Assembly (NCBI GenBank): GCA_030220185.1
Contig: JASPKZ010009711.1
Coordinates: forward strand, 1 to 64,000
Direction of reading: 5' to 3'
DNA: 64,000 bases
From: Diploptera punctata
Lineage: Eukaryota > Arthropoda > Insecta > Blattodea > Blaberidae
This document shows, piece after piece, positions 41,265-52,600 of this stretch. The notes below the pieces were generated by a model. That model did not search any database. It was not told the DNA's origin and was given only the letters and a program-made list of their open reading frames with translations. The number at the start of each line of letters is the position of its first letter. The stretch's first letter is position 1. The translations under genes were made by a program, and so were the position numbers.

Positions 41265-42160
41265 TTGTTTGTCGTCCCAACTCCTTTAAAAAAACGTGAA
41301 ACTGAAAATATATAAAACCGTTATTCTCTCAGTTATATAGATGCAAAACATGGACTCTCCACCGCTGTGGTCTCGAGGTAGCGTGCTGCCTTGTCACGCA
41401 GAGGGTCCCGGGTTCGATCCCCGGTCGGGACAGTTTTTCTGGGTGAGGTTTTCGGGGTTTTTCCTCACCTGTAAGACAAATGTCAGGAAAACTTTAAGGC
41501 CCAAACGGTCCCCGAAATCATATGGCCATCGCAATCATCATCATTCATGTTCATCTTAGGTTAAGCTTAGGATTAGGGACTCTCCTGGCACACCACTATC
41601 ACCACCATCACTTATCATATCATCGGGGCAACGTAACCCCGCCTTCTAGGCGCCCCAACCTCAGAAGTACGCCATGTTAGGAGAGAACACCAGGAATGTC
41701 GAAAGACAACCTGGGGCATTTGCAAAAAAAAAACTTTAAGGGAGGAAAGAAGATCATGAGTATTTGAGAATAAAGTTCTTAGAAAAAATCGTGGGCAAAA
41801 AAGAGATGTACAGACATTGGCGAATGGAGAAAACTACATCATAGTGAGCTACATGATATGTATAGGAAGCGAGATATAATAACAGTTAAGTCTCATAGAC
41901 TGCGATGGGCAGGACATGTGGCCCATATGGGGTATGAAAGAGGTGCATGGAAGCTTCTTGTAGGAAAACCAGAGGGGAAACGCACAGTTGGTAGACCAAG
42001 AATGAGGTGGGAGAATAACATTATCCATGCTTTGAGGGAAGTAGATTATACAGGAGATGATTGGAAAATATTAGCTCAGGATAGGGATGTATGAAGAACT
42101 TATGTTCGCGCGGCCATGAACCTGCGGGTTCGATAGAGCCAGTGAGTTGGTTAGTTAGTT
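41265..42160 (+). mobile_element. LINE-A 3' part, interrupted by a chimeric SINE
   Basis: The left piece 41265-41357 ends in ACATGGACTCT. The right piece resumes at ACTTTAAGGGAGG near 41738 and runs through LRWAGHVAHMGYERGAWKLL and PRMRWENNIIHALREVDYTG to a GGTTAGTTAGTTAA tail. Confidence 0.85.
41358..41735 (+). mobile_element. Chimeric SINE: SINE-A head with SINE-C tail, inside LINE-A
   Basis: Head and body to about 41540 are SINE-A (GCTGTGGTCTCGAGGTAGCG, GGTCCCCGAAATCATATGGC). It then switches to SINE-C (GGTTAAGCTTAGGATTAGGG, CATCGGGGCAACGTAACC, GGCGCCCCAACCTCAG). It ends in GCATTTGCAAAAAAAA. A target duplication is not evident; one base of the LINE is missing. Confidence 0.8.
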
Positions 42161-42245
42161 AATGCTCAGGCGGTGTACGTTGCGTTGTATAATGTACGAG
42201 TAGTTTGTATATCAACTATGCAGGATTGGAGCCACACTTTCTAAA

Positions 42246-42475
42246 GTAAGTGCCACAGTGAAAGGCATTTGAAGGCGGGCTATGTCGAAACTATTTCTTC
42301 AGGAAATAACTACTTTAAAAACGATTTTTTGATACTTTACATACCAGACATCACACCACTGGTGGTGTCTGATTATGTAAAGGGTGCAAGAAATTAATGA
42401 AAGCGTTTCTTTTCTGAAGAAAAATTTTCAAGATAGCCCGCCTCCTTCATGTCTTAAACAAGTGCTCACCTATAA
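42246..42475. mobile_element. Foldback MITE-like element
   Basis: Imperfect inverted arms of about 110 bp run from AAGTGCCAC to AGTGCTCACCT, with AAGGCGGGCTAT/ATAGCCCGCCT and a centre at ACCACTGGTGGT near 42355-42366. No other copy and no ORF. Confidence 0.65.
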
Positions 42476-43069
42476 TTGTATTGGTATAGTAATTTATGGT
42501 ATGTTTGTTTACATTGTATTTCATGTGTAGAAAACCGGATACGCGATTATAAATATGCACATGACACTTGTGTAGAGTTGTCCTGCGTAGAGTTCTCTCT
42601 CGAATAAATAACAACATTGACTATTATATGTCACTGTGCCATCTGGGAATTCGATCGGAGAACAAGTGACTGCTAGCGTCATCTTGGCCAATGTGATGAC
42701 ACATGTTTTTGCTACAGCCAACTGCCAACATGTTTACTCACATAAAAGGGGATTCTAACCCAGGAGTCCACCTACACTAAGGGCAAGTTAGAGTGAGAAA
42801 ATGAGCAAGTTATTCTTAGATGGCAAGTTAGTGTTAATTTGGGCAAATGGGCGAGTTAGTACACGAGTTTAGTTTAGCGTCCAATTATTTGTTAGCGGGT
42901 TTTTGTGATAAGTCTTATCTCGAATAAGTATTATTTATTTTACATTGCAGATATGCTTATTTTAGGTTACTTTGAGCCCAACTTCTCACTTCTTTTTAAG
43001 GCGTTTATCACATTTTGCTAGGAAAAAATGAACATATATATTTCTCTCGGATAATAAACTGTTTTTATA
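42476..43069. other. No recognised feature
   Basis: A motif-free 66-residue minus frame at 42521-42721. A short local repeat of AGTTAGTGT/AAGTTAG at 42780-42870. Confidence 0.45.
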
Positions 43070-43070
43070 A

Positions 43071-43395
43071 TCCATCCATAGTAATTCTGCCCGAGGGCAG
43101 GTCTTTCACTGCAATCATAGCCTTTTCATGCTATGCTTTGCAGCTTTACTAGGGAATTGTAGGTGTGGTAGCTTCCCGTTGCTTTCCACACCGGTGAAGA
43201 ATGATAATGATAATGATGATGGCCATATGATTTCGGGGACCGTTTGGGCCTTAAAGTTTTCCTGGCATTTGTCTTACAGGTGAGGAAAAACCCCGATAAA
43301 TAGCTCACCTAGATAAACTGTCCCGACCGGGGATCGAACCCGGGCCCGCTGCGTGACAAGGCAGCACACTACCTCGAGACTACAGCGGTGGACAT
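43071..43395 (-). mobile_element. SINE-A
   Basis: Tail TCCATCCATAGTAATTCTGC at left; head CGAACCCGGGCCCGCTGCG and GACTACAGCGGTGGAC at right. Confidence 0.9.
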
Positions 43396-43625
43396 TTAAT
43401 AAATAATAAACTTCGTGTTTTCCGTTTTTTTATTTTAATTTATGTAGGTAGCATAGAATATCCCTAACATTTATGAGACATTTAAGTTTTGATCGATCAT
43501 TGAGATGAATGAAAATCATCTTTATATACGTCATTTCAATAATAAAGCTTTCAGGCAGTTCAAAACATGCATGTTGGGCATAAGTCTTAAGAAGAATTAA
43601 TTAAACTTACAATAATTTTGGGGCA
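43396..43625. other. No recognised feature
   Basis: Unassigned. Confidence 0.5.
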
Positions 43626-43641
43626 GTTGTTATTTGTTATT

Positions 43642-43991
43642 GTCCCGCGCTGAAGCCTAGTGGTTAAGGTAACATGCCTTGGCGTAGAGCTACGGGACTT
43701 GGCGCTGGTTCGGGTCCCCATGGGGGAACAAATTTTTCTCATGTAATGTCGGCCAGTATGGGACCGGTGCCCACCCAGCATCGTGAGGAATTTCGGTAGC
43801 TTTAATAAGTAGCGGTTCCAGGCTGAGAAAACCTGCTATAACGGCTGGGAACCCAACATGCTGGCCACATGCCACCCCTACACTGGCAGGATTATAATCT
43901 ACCTTTGTGAATAACACGTGTAGATGTGAGGCCAGCAGCCGGTTGATAGGCCATGGGCCTTTCAGGCCTGACGCGCCATAGAGTTTAAAGA
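43642..43991 (+). mobile_element. SINE-F, full length
   Basis: Head CCCGCGCTGAAGCCTAGTGG with GGTTCGGGTCCCC; body ATGTCGGCCAGTATGGGACC; end CCTGACGCGCCATAGAG. Flanked by 16-base imperfect duplications at 43626-43641 and 43992-44007 (14 of 16 match). Confidence 0.85.
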
Positions 43992-44011
43992 GTTGTTTAT
44001 TGTTATTATTA

Positions 44012-44337
44012 GGGCTGAAAAAAGTAGCGGTATCAGGATAGTAACTAATTTCTATACACATTGTTTACAAAATGTGTCTTTGTCGAGCGTCTCCACTGCC
44101 TGCTCGGAGCGGAGAGTGTGTATGTTCGACTCTCCTCAGTAATAGACCTGTTTACGTTTCGTGTGGTTGTATCAGAATGCCCAAACAAAAATTGTGCAAA
44201 GATGAGTCCATTCCTACACAAAGCGGACTATACTAGAAATCTGTCCCGAGTAGCGCGTGTCAATGTGCAATGTGTAAACATAGCGGCAATCTAAGTACGA
44301 TGCAGCCTAGCCTATAACCAATACTTATTTTCAGCCC
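44012..44337 (-). mobile_element. TA-flanked MITE, copy 2
   Basis: Inverted copy of 28291-28617 with TA at 44010-44011 and 44338-44339 and ends GGGCTGAAAA / TTTTCAGCCC. It inserted just past the SINE-F duplication. Confidence 0.85.
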
Positions 44338-44339
44338 TA

Positions 44340-45176
44340 ATTTTTATAGAGTATTTTGTATCTTATCTTGAATTACTGTAAGTTATTAAAGAGGTTAAAT
44401 GAAGGTTAAGGACAAAAATTACTAGAAATGAATTGAATAACTTTCAGTAAGTTGAATAGATTAAATTTGTGGGGGCATTTGAAGAGGAAATAAAACATAC
44501 TTACGGACCCAATTAACGAGCAAGCGTTAAGAAAGCGAAGTTAACAGTTGAACTAGTTAGAAACTGCACACGCTACTGATGTCGCGTGGATAAACGGGAC
44601 TTGGGCGACAGTCATTTTGTTCCACAAGGGACCTCGCTGATAACATATTAGAGACAGAGCCTAGTTATTATGCAGCACATGGAAGAGCACTGACCCCACA
44701 TACTGCCATTATTCACCTGCAATTGTCTTCAATATTAATGGTGATATTTTTAATGCAAGCAATCAGTCTTGCTCAAGTCTGTCGTTTCTTTCCCCTTATA
44801 CTACTCCACTAAGAAATCTGTGCAGGCGGAAAATATGTTAACTGACATGCTGTCCTTCTCTTTCTCTTCCTTACTATGTTGTCACTTCCAGTCCTTTGTA
44901 TATCGACGGTAGGCAATGAAAACCTGTTAACTCCATAAGTCATTGAAAACCACATAACTCCAGTAGCCAGCACAGAAATATGTGCTGCATAACCTGTTGA
45001 GAACACGGTCTTCAAATTTATTAATAACTTGACTTGTATTCTGTAGTAAAATATGTGGGAACTATTACTGTATCAAGTTTCATAATTATTTAAAACAGTT
45101 ATTTATTTCTCCTGTAAAATTTATCAAAATGGAGTTACGAACTTTTCATTTCCCACCAACGATATGTTCTTTGTCT
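44340..45176. other. No recognised feature
   Basis: Unassigned; no ORF with motif. Confidence 0.5.
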
Positions 45177-45445
45177 GGCTGGTAGAGAGCTGACATATAC
45201 TATGGATTTTAATGGTCCGTCCTTCTCACGCGGTCATTGGTAAAATGACTAATTTGACAACCCTGTTACTATTGGGGTTAAGTGTAGGAATGGGCTGTGA
45301 CTTTCATTAGGCTACATGATGCCGCTTGTAATTTATTATAAGGCTGGTAACGGAGAGACGACAAATACTGTTATTTTGAATGGTCCGATCGCTTGAGCGT
45401 ACCATGCTTAAATGACTAATTTGACAACCATGTTAAGATCATTCA
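45177..45445. repeat. Imperfect direct duplication, period about 164 bp
   Basis: GCTGGTA, then TGGTCCG, then AATGACTAATTTGACAACC occur at about 45178/45214/45246 and 45342/45381/45412. Only two units. Confidence 0.65.
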
Positions 45446-46439
45446 CACGTGTTTAGGGATTCTCGTACCACACTTAAAGTTGAACCATTTCAGTACGTGA
45501 TCGGATGTATAGTCTTATCCTACATCCCTTCCATAGATTCAGTAGTTCAATGACACTAGCGCTAAAACTCTACCTCTCCGCCCGTGCAGAGTTAATTTGG
45601 TGGTATAATACATTGCGTTATTTTTCTGCGATGTCCCGAGAACCTGCGAACCGCGCGGAGCACTAAAAGAAAGAAGTAGGCAAGTAAACTATCATTATAT
45701 TCCACATACGAATAATGGGTCATTGGTAATCCATTTTTGTTCCAGCTAAAAATAATCTAGAAGTCATTCCTCAGTACGTCCTGATATCTATCATCCCTAT
45801 GGATGAAATTGTAGCATTTCATGATTTTTAACTGCTGCTATTCAAAATACTTGTTGGAACCATTTATCTTTGTTTTTGGAGATTTTCTTTTTTAGTGTTT
45901 CATTTTGAGTTCTTGCAGAATCTCGTCATTCCTCTCATTGTGTTTATATCGTACTTTCGTCAGAGACTGTGAAGTCACATGTACATAACACCTAAATTTC
46001 TTAACTTCAATTTTAATTAGAATAATAACCCATCTCTCTCAAAGATGTTGGAAATTATGTTGTTTGGTACAATTGTGACGCATATTTCTGATGTATTTAG
46101 AGAAAGTTTGAATTCACACGCAGAATTAGGCCTAATACTTGTGCATTTAAATTTTCTTAAAAAATTACAGATATGAGTGGCGGTCACATTTTGTGACAGA
46201 TGTAGGTGATTATTTTAAATGTAATTGAAGTTGAGAAATCCGTGCCCTTGAATTCAGAGGTTATGTCCATGAAATTTTACACGCCGACGACTTGCTTCTA
46301 GTTCCCGCGCGTACTCGGCACTTTGCAAATATAATGGGATTATAGAAATAGTACAACGGTAATGAAGTCTGAATAAGGACACAATTGTGCATTTATATCG
46401 ATATATTTAAGCCTCTTCTTTTTGCAGAAGATTATTTAT
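45446..46439. other. No recognised feature
   Basis: Nearly 1 kb without a repeat match or a convincing ORF. Confidence 0.5.
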
Positions 46440-47346
46440 TTTATTTTAATCTATCCGTCTTCGGGTTTTTACAGCTGCTGTCGTCTTCCCGTGCCAAACC
46501 TCCAAAGCCTACGGTCTTGAGCATCTTCGATGCTTAGCCCTCTAGCTTGCATTACTGTCTTCAGGTTTTCCTTCCATGTTAACTTTGGTCTCCCTCTTTT
46601 CTTCTTTCTGTTCGGATGCCATTCATATAGTTGCTTCGGCCATCGCTCATCTTCCATTCTTAAAACACGTCCTAACCACTTTAATTCCTTCTCCTCAATT
46701 CTTTCAATTAAGCTTTCTTCTCTTTTCTGCTTCCATTATGTTTCTAATTTCCTTATTTGTGACATGTTCTAATTTAGACTTTCTGGCACTTCTGCGTAAA
46801 TAATCCATTTCTAGAGCTATTAGTCTATTCTTGTAGTACTTATTGATTGTCCATACCTCACTTCCATACATTGCAACAGATCCCACCAATGTTTTACCAA
46901 TATATTTTTTTTGTGTCTTTCCAAATATGCTTATCCCACCATATGGAGTTTAACGATGATATTATTTTGCTACTCAATTCAATTCTATATTTTATGTTCT
47001 CTTTGCCTATACCTTCAATGTTATCCATAATTATTCCCAAATATTTAGTTTGTTTCACTTGCTTTATTTGGATTCCTTCTTCCAATATTAAATTTTCTCT
47101 TTCATTGCTATTTATTGTCAGGTATTCTGTTTTTTGTAAATTTACTGTGAGATCCCATGATTCATATGTGTTTTTCAACCTTTTTATCATGAATTCCATA
47201 TCAAATTTTTCTTGCGCTAAAACCAGTTGATCATCGGCAAATTGTAATGTCAGCAAAAATCTGTTGCATTTTATTTTAATTATAAAATGGTAATGTAGTT
47301 CTTGGTGATAGAACCCCAATTCAGTATTTGTGTTCTCGAAAGCCAT
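46440..47346 (-). mobile_element. LINE-F reverse transcriptase and C-terminus
   Basis: The minus strand reads LQFADDQLVLAQEKFDMEF with the catalytic F-A-D-D at 47231-47241, NLQKTEYLTINSNERENL, KYLGIIMDNIEGIGKENIKY, then MYGSEVWTINKYYKNRLIAL, YLRRSARKSKLEHVTNKEIR and, in another frame, MEDERWPKQLYEWHPNRKKK and RGRPKLTWKENLKTVM. 5' truncated just before the FADD box, with at least two frameshifts. Related to 59740-60425. Confidence 0.85.
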
Positions 47347-47892
47347 GATAAAATCTTAGGTTAATCGGCCTTGAAAATTCAAACCGTGACCTCGTTAATA
47401 AGAGTATCAACTGCTGTTGTCTGAACCACCTGGAACGGTGCAGTTGATTATAAAAATAATATAATGGCTTGAGGCTACTGTGGGAAATATCTTAAGAATC
47501 CAATAATTCTCGTTTTAAATATTCAGTTCAATAGGAATTACAGCTATATTTTGTTAGTCGGAGTGGCGTGGGAATTTCTGAGATGTTGCCGGTTGGAAAC
47601 TTGTACTCCAGTCGGGGAGGAGATGAAGGAAGGAAACAAGTTTCCCTTTGTGCCTAAGTTGCAAATAATTCATGTCAGAGTCTCACATTTCAACTGAAGA
47701 TCTCTGACATCCAGCCTAGACGGATTTGATGTCGACGCGCTATAGGCAACATGTTCTTGAAAATGAAAAATTGAAGTGTTGTGTACGAGATAGCAACGAT
47801 ATTATTTCTGACATGTTTTAAAGGAAACTTGTAGACTTAGATTGATAATAAAATTCAAATTATACTAATAAAGTATTTTTTATTCAATGCCC
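47347..47892. other. No recognised feature
   Basis: A degenerate tRNA-like stretch may lie at 47365-47440; too weak to call. Confidence 0.4.
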
Positions 47893-48052
47893 CAAGTTGT
47901 CATTTCGATTTTATGCTATCTCTCCTGGCATTGGTGATTGGGGCGCCTGAAAGGCGGAGTTATGATATGATGGGCGATGATGATAATCTTAAACTTAATG
48001 TAAGACGAATATGAATGGTGATCATTACGATGGCCATGTGATGTTCGGGGAC
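47893..48052 (-). mobile_element. Chimeric SINE (A body / C tail), 5' truncated
   Basis: The minus strand starts GGTCCCCGAACATCACATGG (SINE-A body) and switches to AAGTTTAAGATTATC and AACTCCGCCTTTCAGGCGCC (SINE-C tail). Same breakpoint type as 41358-41735. Confidence 0.75.
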
Positions 48053-48564
48053 CTTAATACGCAATATAATTATTTTCTACTTCTTGTGGACGTCACGTCT
48101 ATGTTTTGTCCATAATATTATGCTCCGTTCTATAGGAAACCATTTTTAAACTTTTATGTATATTCATAGGAAATTCTCAAACAATTGAAGGTAAATTTTT
48201 ATTTGTAACACTGACAATTGGACAGAAAATTGCAATGTAAGAAGGACGGAATAATTATGAAAACCACTGATTTTCAATTTACAAACAGATGGAGAAGAAA
48301 AGACCGGAGGTTAGCTGACAAAGTTGTAGTAATTAATATACCTTAAACCTAGGAGACTTTCAGAGTGGTAATGGTTATGGGCTGAATATTAAATATTTCT
48401 GACCTTTCTTTTGCTACTGCGGTAGACATATTCAGGCTCCCCAGCTACAGTTGGATAATCTTCCGAGTATGTCTCCTACAGCCGTGGACAAAACATCAAT
48501 GAAAACCTTGTAGTCGACTGCAGAAACAAAGTCCGTGCCATGGTTATAGGTTTATATATATATA
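48053..48564. other. No recognised feature
   Basis: Unassigned. Confidence 0.5.
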
Positions 48565-48905
48565 TTTTTTTTTTGCGCGATAGTGCGTTCTGTCAAACTT
48601 ACAGGAATGGCGACCATGATTGAAAGTTAAATTTCCTAAATTTAGGGGTTAACAACTTATAAATAACTAAATAACTATATTGTAATATTACAAATTACCT
48701 ACCTAGGACGGGAAGTAAAACCATTGCCCTTTATGTATGCTAAGTACAATGATTATACAAAAAATATCCAAAATGTAGCGTAAATATACTTTATACAAAA
48801 CAAATCGCTGTATTTTAAATGAACTGAACTTTATTTGAGACAATATAAAACAAATCACTGCATTTTAAATGAACTGAACTTTATTTGAAACAATATAAAA
48901 CAATA
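48565..48905 (-). repeat. Repeat Y, copy 2, with a 50-bp direct duplication
   Basis: 48565-48735 matches the complement of 31984-32170. At 48800-48899 a unit of about 50 bp (CAAATC(G/A)CTG(T/C)ATTTTAA ... ACAATATAAAA) occurs twice in tandem. Confidence 0.65.
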
Positions 48906-49287
48906 AATTCCTACTTGCCGCCATTTTATCCCTGATTGGTGTCACAGCCTGCTGTAGTCTCAACTAAATTATTTTCGCCATTTAGCGTATATACATTGGC
49001 CAAACTGTTAACGTCAGCCAGTTGTTTATGATGAGCACAAATATTTCCAACAAAGATGTTATAATTTTACTATTAATTATTATTTTGAAAATTTCATCGT
49101 ACAAAAAATAATGTGCAACACACGTTTGTGAAGTGTTTTACAGAATTTTGAAAATTAAAAAACTTAATATCGCTCGGTTTTTAATCATTTCCTCGCTTCT
49201 GTAAAAATCACTTCCCAATTTTGCATTGTAATGTATACTATCATTGCTACTGTTAATACACAACAGTGAGAATGTATATTATATACT
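48906..49287. other. No recognised feature
   Basis: Unassigned AT-rich DNA. Confidence 0.5.
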
Positions 49288-50075
49288 ACTAGCTAATACC
49301 TGGCGTGCGCTGCTACGCCTAATACATGAAAATTAATGTGATTTTATGTTTAGTTGAATAAGTAAACGGAAAAATAATTATAAATTTATATTTTTAGATA
49401 CCCGTGCTGATTACTCGGCATTGCCCGGGAATCTACTTATCTCGATCTTATTGACATAAATGAGTTGAAATACGGAAATGAATGTGTTTTATGTTTAGTT
49501 AAATAAGTAAGTAAAGGGAAAGAATTATATCGTAATTATTTTTAGATACCCCGTGCTGTTTACCTGTCGTTGTCCGGGAATCAACTCATCCCGATCTTCT
49601 TGGCATAAATGAACTGAAAGACAAAAATCGTTATTGTAAGTTATCCGTAAAAGAATACCCGCCACGTGCTGCTATGCTTGCACAGGAATCTACATACTTG
49701 TCTTGATCTTGTTGGCATCAATTAAAGACAAAAATGGTTATTGTCAGTTATCCATAAGAGATAAACATATGCTGTCGCGGACTTTTTTGTAGAGCTTTCT
49801 GAGATATTCAATTCTGTGTATATTAATTTTGTGTATTTGTTATGGTTTAGGCAGCGTAAGCCATTTAAGCGTCCAAAGAGGTACTTTTTCACGTTTTCCA
49901 CTACAAACGGCGATTTTTAAGGGTGTAGGAGTTTTGAGTATAACAACTCTCTTATAGCCTATGTTCATCCCGGGAATCTCCTGAACATTTTGCAAAAAGC
50001 CCCATCGCAATCGGATCAACGGTATGGCCGCGCATAAAGTGCGAACAAACATTCATTTTTATATATTAGATTAGA
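49288..50075 (-). repeat. Repeat X, copy 3
   Basis: From CTAGCTAATACCTGGCGTGC to GTGCGAACAAACATTCATTT. Contains three or four modules with CCCGGGAATC, CGATCTTCTTGGCAT-like and GTTATTGTAAGTTATCC-like blocks. The minus-strand frame across the end is not a gene. Confidence 0.75.
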
Positions 50076-50153
50076 TTATCGTGGATCAGACTTCCTTTTA
50101 CAATTTTCAACCATTGATTTTCAGTTTTTTTATACTTATGAAAATGATAAAGT

Positions 50154-50208
50154 GGTCATGGTTCAGACCTTATTTCCATAATTGACTTCTTATGTCAAAC
50201 CATGACCA
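50154..50208. repeat. Small inverted repeat
   Basis: TGGTCATGGTT and AACCATGACCA, 11 of 11 complementary, with a loop of about 33 bases. Confidence 0.6.
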
Positions 50209-51013
50209 TTACTCCAGGAATACGTTAAGTTTAAGATATGTAATATCGGCTGTAAAAAACTCTTAAACCATTCCCCATGTTTTTGTTTTCTATGGGAAAC
50301 TTCAGATCTTTTCGGTTTCATTACGAACTATCTGCTAATTGTTTAAAAGCTAACAGTTCTCAAGGCTTAATACTTCAGTTTTATAATATTATTTTTATGC
50401 GTAGGAAATCAACATACGTTTACCTGGGGCGAAGCCGCAGGGGTGTCTAGAAGTCTCCCAAAGTAAAACAGTATGTGTGATGTTAATAGTATGAAAATAA
50501 TGTTTAAAATTAAAAAAGAAATGGTTGTTTGAACACACTATAGTAATTCATACGTTGGTGAGTTTACAACATGCGAATCTCCCAAAATGTTGTGGAGGCG
50601 TGGTTTAGTTTAGATTACTAAGCGGCAGCCCCCTATTCAAAGCTACACTGACACTTGCTAACATTCTCGGAGTCTGGACTGACTGACTCAGACTCCCCAA
50701 AAAAAAAAAACCTTTACCATTGACGTTCACTAATAAATTAGCTATCAATCCCAAAAACAACATTTATATACAAATCATAAGGAAAAAGAAGTTTGGGAGG
50801 ATCTAGCAAAAGTTGATATCAATAGTTTGCAGCCGGTCGCGTTAAAGACCAAATTATGATGACGATATCAAATTTGTTGCTTTGGCTTATTTTGTTCGTT
50901 AGGAGGCGTTGTTGTATGCATTAAATAAATAGTTATTTCCTGGGGCTATAATGAATTCGATATTATCAATACATCAAATAAATGAATAACACTTCGTTTT
51001 GTTTTTATTTCAG
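50209..51013. other. No recognised feature
   Basis: Includes GGGGCGAAGCCGCAGGGGTG at about 50425 (an end-like motif of uncertain origin) and an 8-bp hairpin GGAGTCTG/CAGACTCC at 50668-50695. Otherwise unassigned. Confidence 0.4.
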
Positions 51014-51043
51014 GTTGTATGAGTCTCGAAAATCTTAAACCTG
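51014..51043 (+). CDS. Candidate 30-nt microexon
   Basis: A pyrimidine-rich acceptor TTTTGTTTTTATTTCAG ends at 51013 and a consensus donor GTGAGTA starts at 51044. Only the third frame is open, reading C-M-S-L-E-N-L-K-P. Ten codons leave the frame unchanged whether the exon is included or skipped. No flanking exon is visible, so chance is a real possibility. Confidence 0.3.
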
Positions 51044-52004
51044 GTGAGTACAATTATACTAATGCTATGGTATCAATAGGCCTATGATTAAATTGACATG
51101 TCAATATATTTTTATTGCTAAAAAATGTATGAAATGTATTGATGGCTTTTGAACTTATTACATAATTTTTAAACCTAAAATAAATTAGAATAATACAATA
51201 TTAATATTATTGCAGTTTAATCAGTATGAAATAATAACATTACATTTAAAGTAAAATAATTCGTATTTTTATGTAAAAAATATTAAGCAAGCACTTCAAA
51301 ATTTAATAGAGAATTGAAATCTGAAATCAAAGCAACGAACTCATTAGAAAAATATATATTATTTTAGTTTTAGATATTACAATATTATTTTAATGCTAAA
51401 ATAAAAATTATAATTAACAAACATTACAAGAATTTCGTATCACCTTGTTGCAAATTTCAAATAACAATTCGAAATCTTAGTACCTACATGTGTTAATACC
51501 AATTATAACTTAATTTTATTTAATATCTGGCAAGGTAATGTTTTATACAAATTATTTTGTTATACATACAGTATATGTCAATTAACCTAACCCTTCTTAC
51601 ATAGTTTATTTTGCTTTATGGTAATTTTTGAAAGCTTTACATAATATTCATTTATATTACACAGGAGAGAATAATATTCTCCTGTTTTTTTATCTACGAA
51701 TAGAAAAATTACCAACGTTTTGTCATCGGCCATGTTTTCATGATATTCTTTCAATGCACTGATATTTGATATTTGACGAGCCTGTATCGGGAATGTAATA
51801 AGCACTGTCTTTACAGAAGTTGCATCTCAATGTTTTAGTATTTCTTAAAATATTTCAATGTTATTACTTGGTAGATTTACATATTTTATTGATTAATATT
51901 AGTGGTTTCCGTCAAATATCTAGATAAAATTTAACCTTCAATGCGATAAAAATATTTAAGTGAGAACATCGGTAGTTCTTTTGCTACAAAAAATATTTTT
52001 ACTA
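51044..52004. other. No recognised feature
   Basis: Strongly AT-rich. A 72-residue minus frame at 51587-51805 has no known motif. Confidence 0.45.
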
Positions 52005-52064
52005 TTATTGTTATTATATTATTACTATTATTATTAACTAATATTATTACTTTTATTATTATTA

Positions 52065-52101
<37 letters not shown>

Positions 52102-52102
52102 A
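52005..52102. repeat. (ATT)n microsatellite
   Basis: TTA/ATT trinucleotides with interruptions. Confidence 0.95.
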
Positions 52103-52600
52103 ACTTAAAATATAACTTTAGGCAAATAAAGATGTGTAAACATTAATAAATCTGTATATAAATAAAATTATAATTATAAAATGTTATGTCGTTTATCGAC
52201 TTGAAATGAAAGATTATAATCCTCAAGATTTCATTTGATTATGTGTTGTAATATTAAACATCGCCTCTCCTATAAAATAACAATTTTTTAGATAAAAATG
52301 AAACTTTGAAAATCGATGACAAAATAACATTAATATATTCAGGTATATCGAACCGTATATACATCTATATAGAAGTTGTTGAAGATTTTTAAATCGCCTT
52401 AACATAAATATACAGTATTAGATTGATAGTGAAGGAGCATATCGAAAATAAATGAAATCATCATATTGAAAATGCGAAAAAGTGTACGAAATAGAAATGC
52501 GATTAATAAAGAAAATTGAAGAAAACGTTAGTCTACCGTTTCTGACCGAATAAAGTTGTGTGATTACCGAGATTGAGGTTTGAAATGTTACCCATGATAC
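52103..52600. other. No clear feature; lies just 3' of the minus-strand LTR
   Basis: If the LTR belongs to a fuller element, this would be its internal start (GTATCATGGGTAACATTTC on the minus strand). No gag or pol motif is readable. Confidence 0.35.

Noticed and set aside
49840..50052. Minus-strand 70-residue ORF
   Set aside because: Lies entirely in repeat X; the other copies do not keep the frame.
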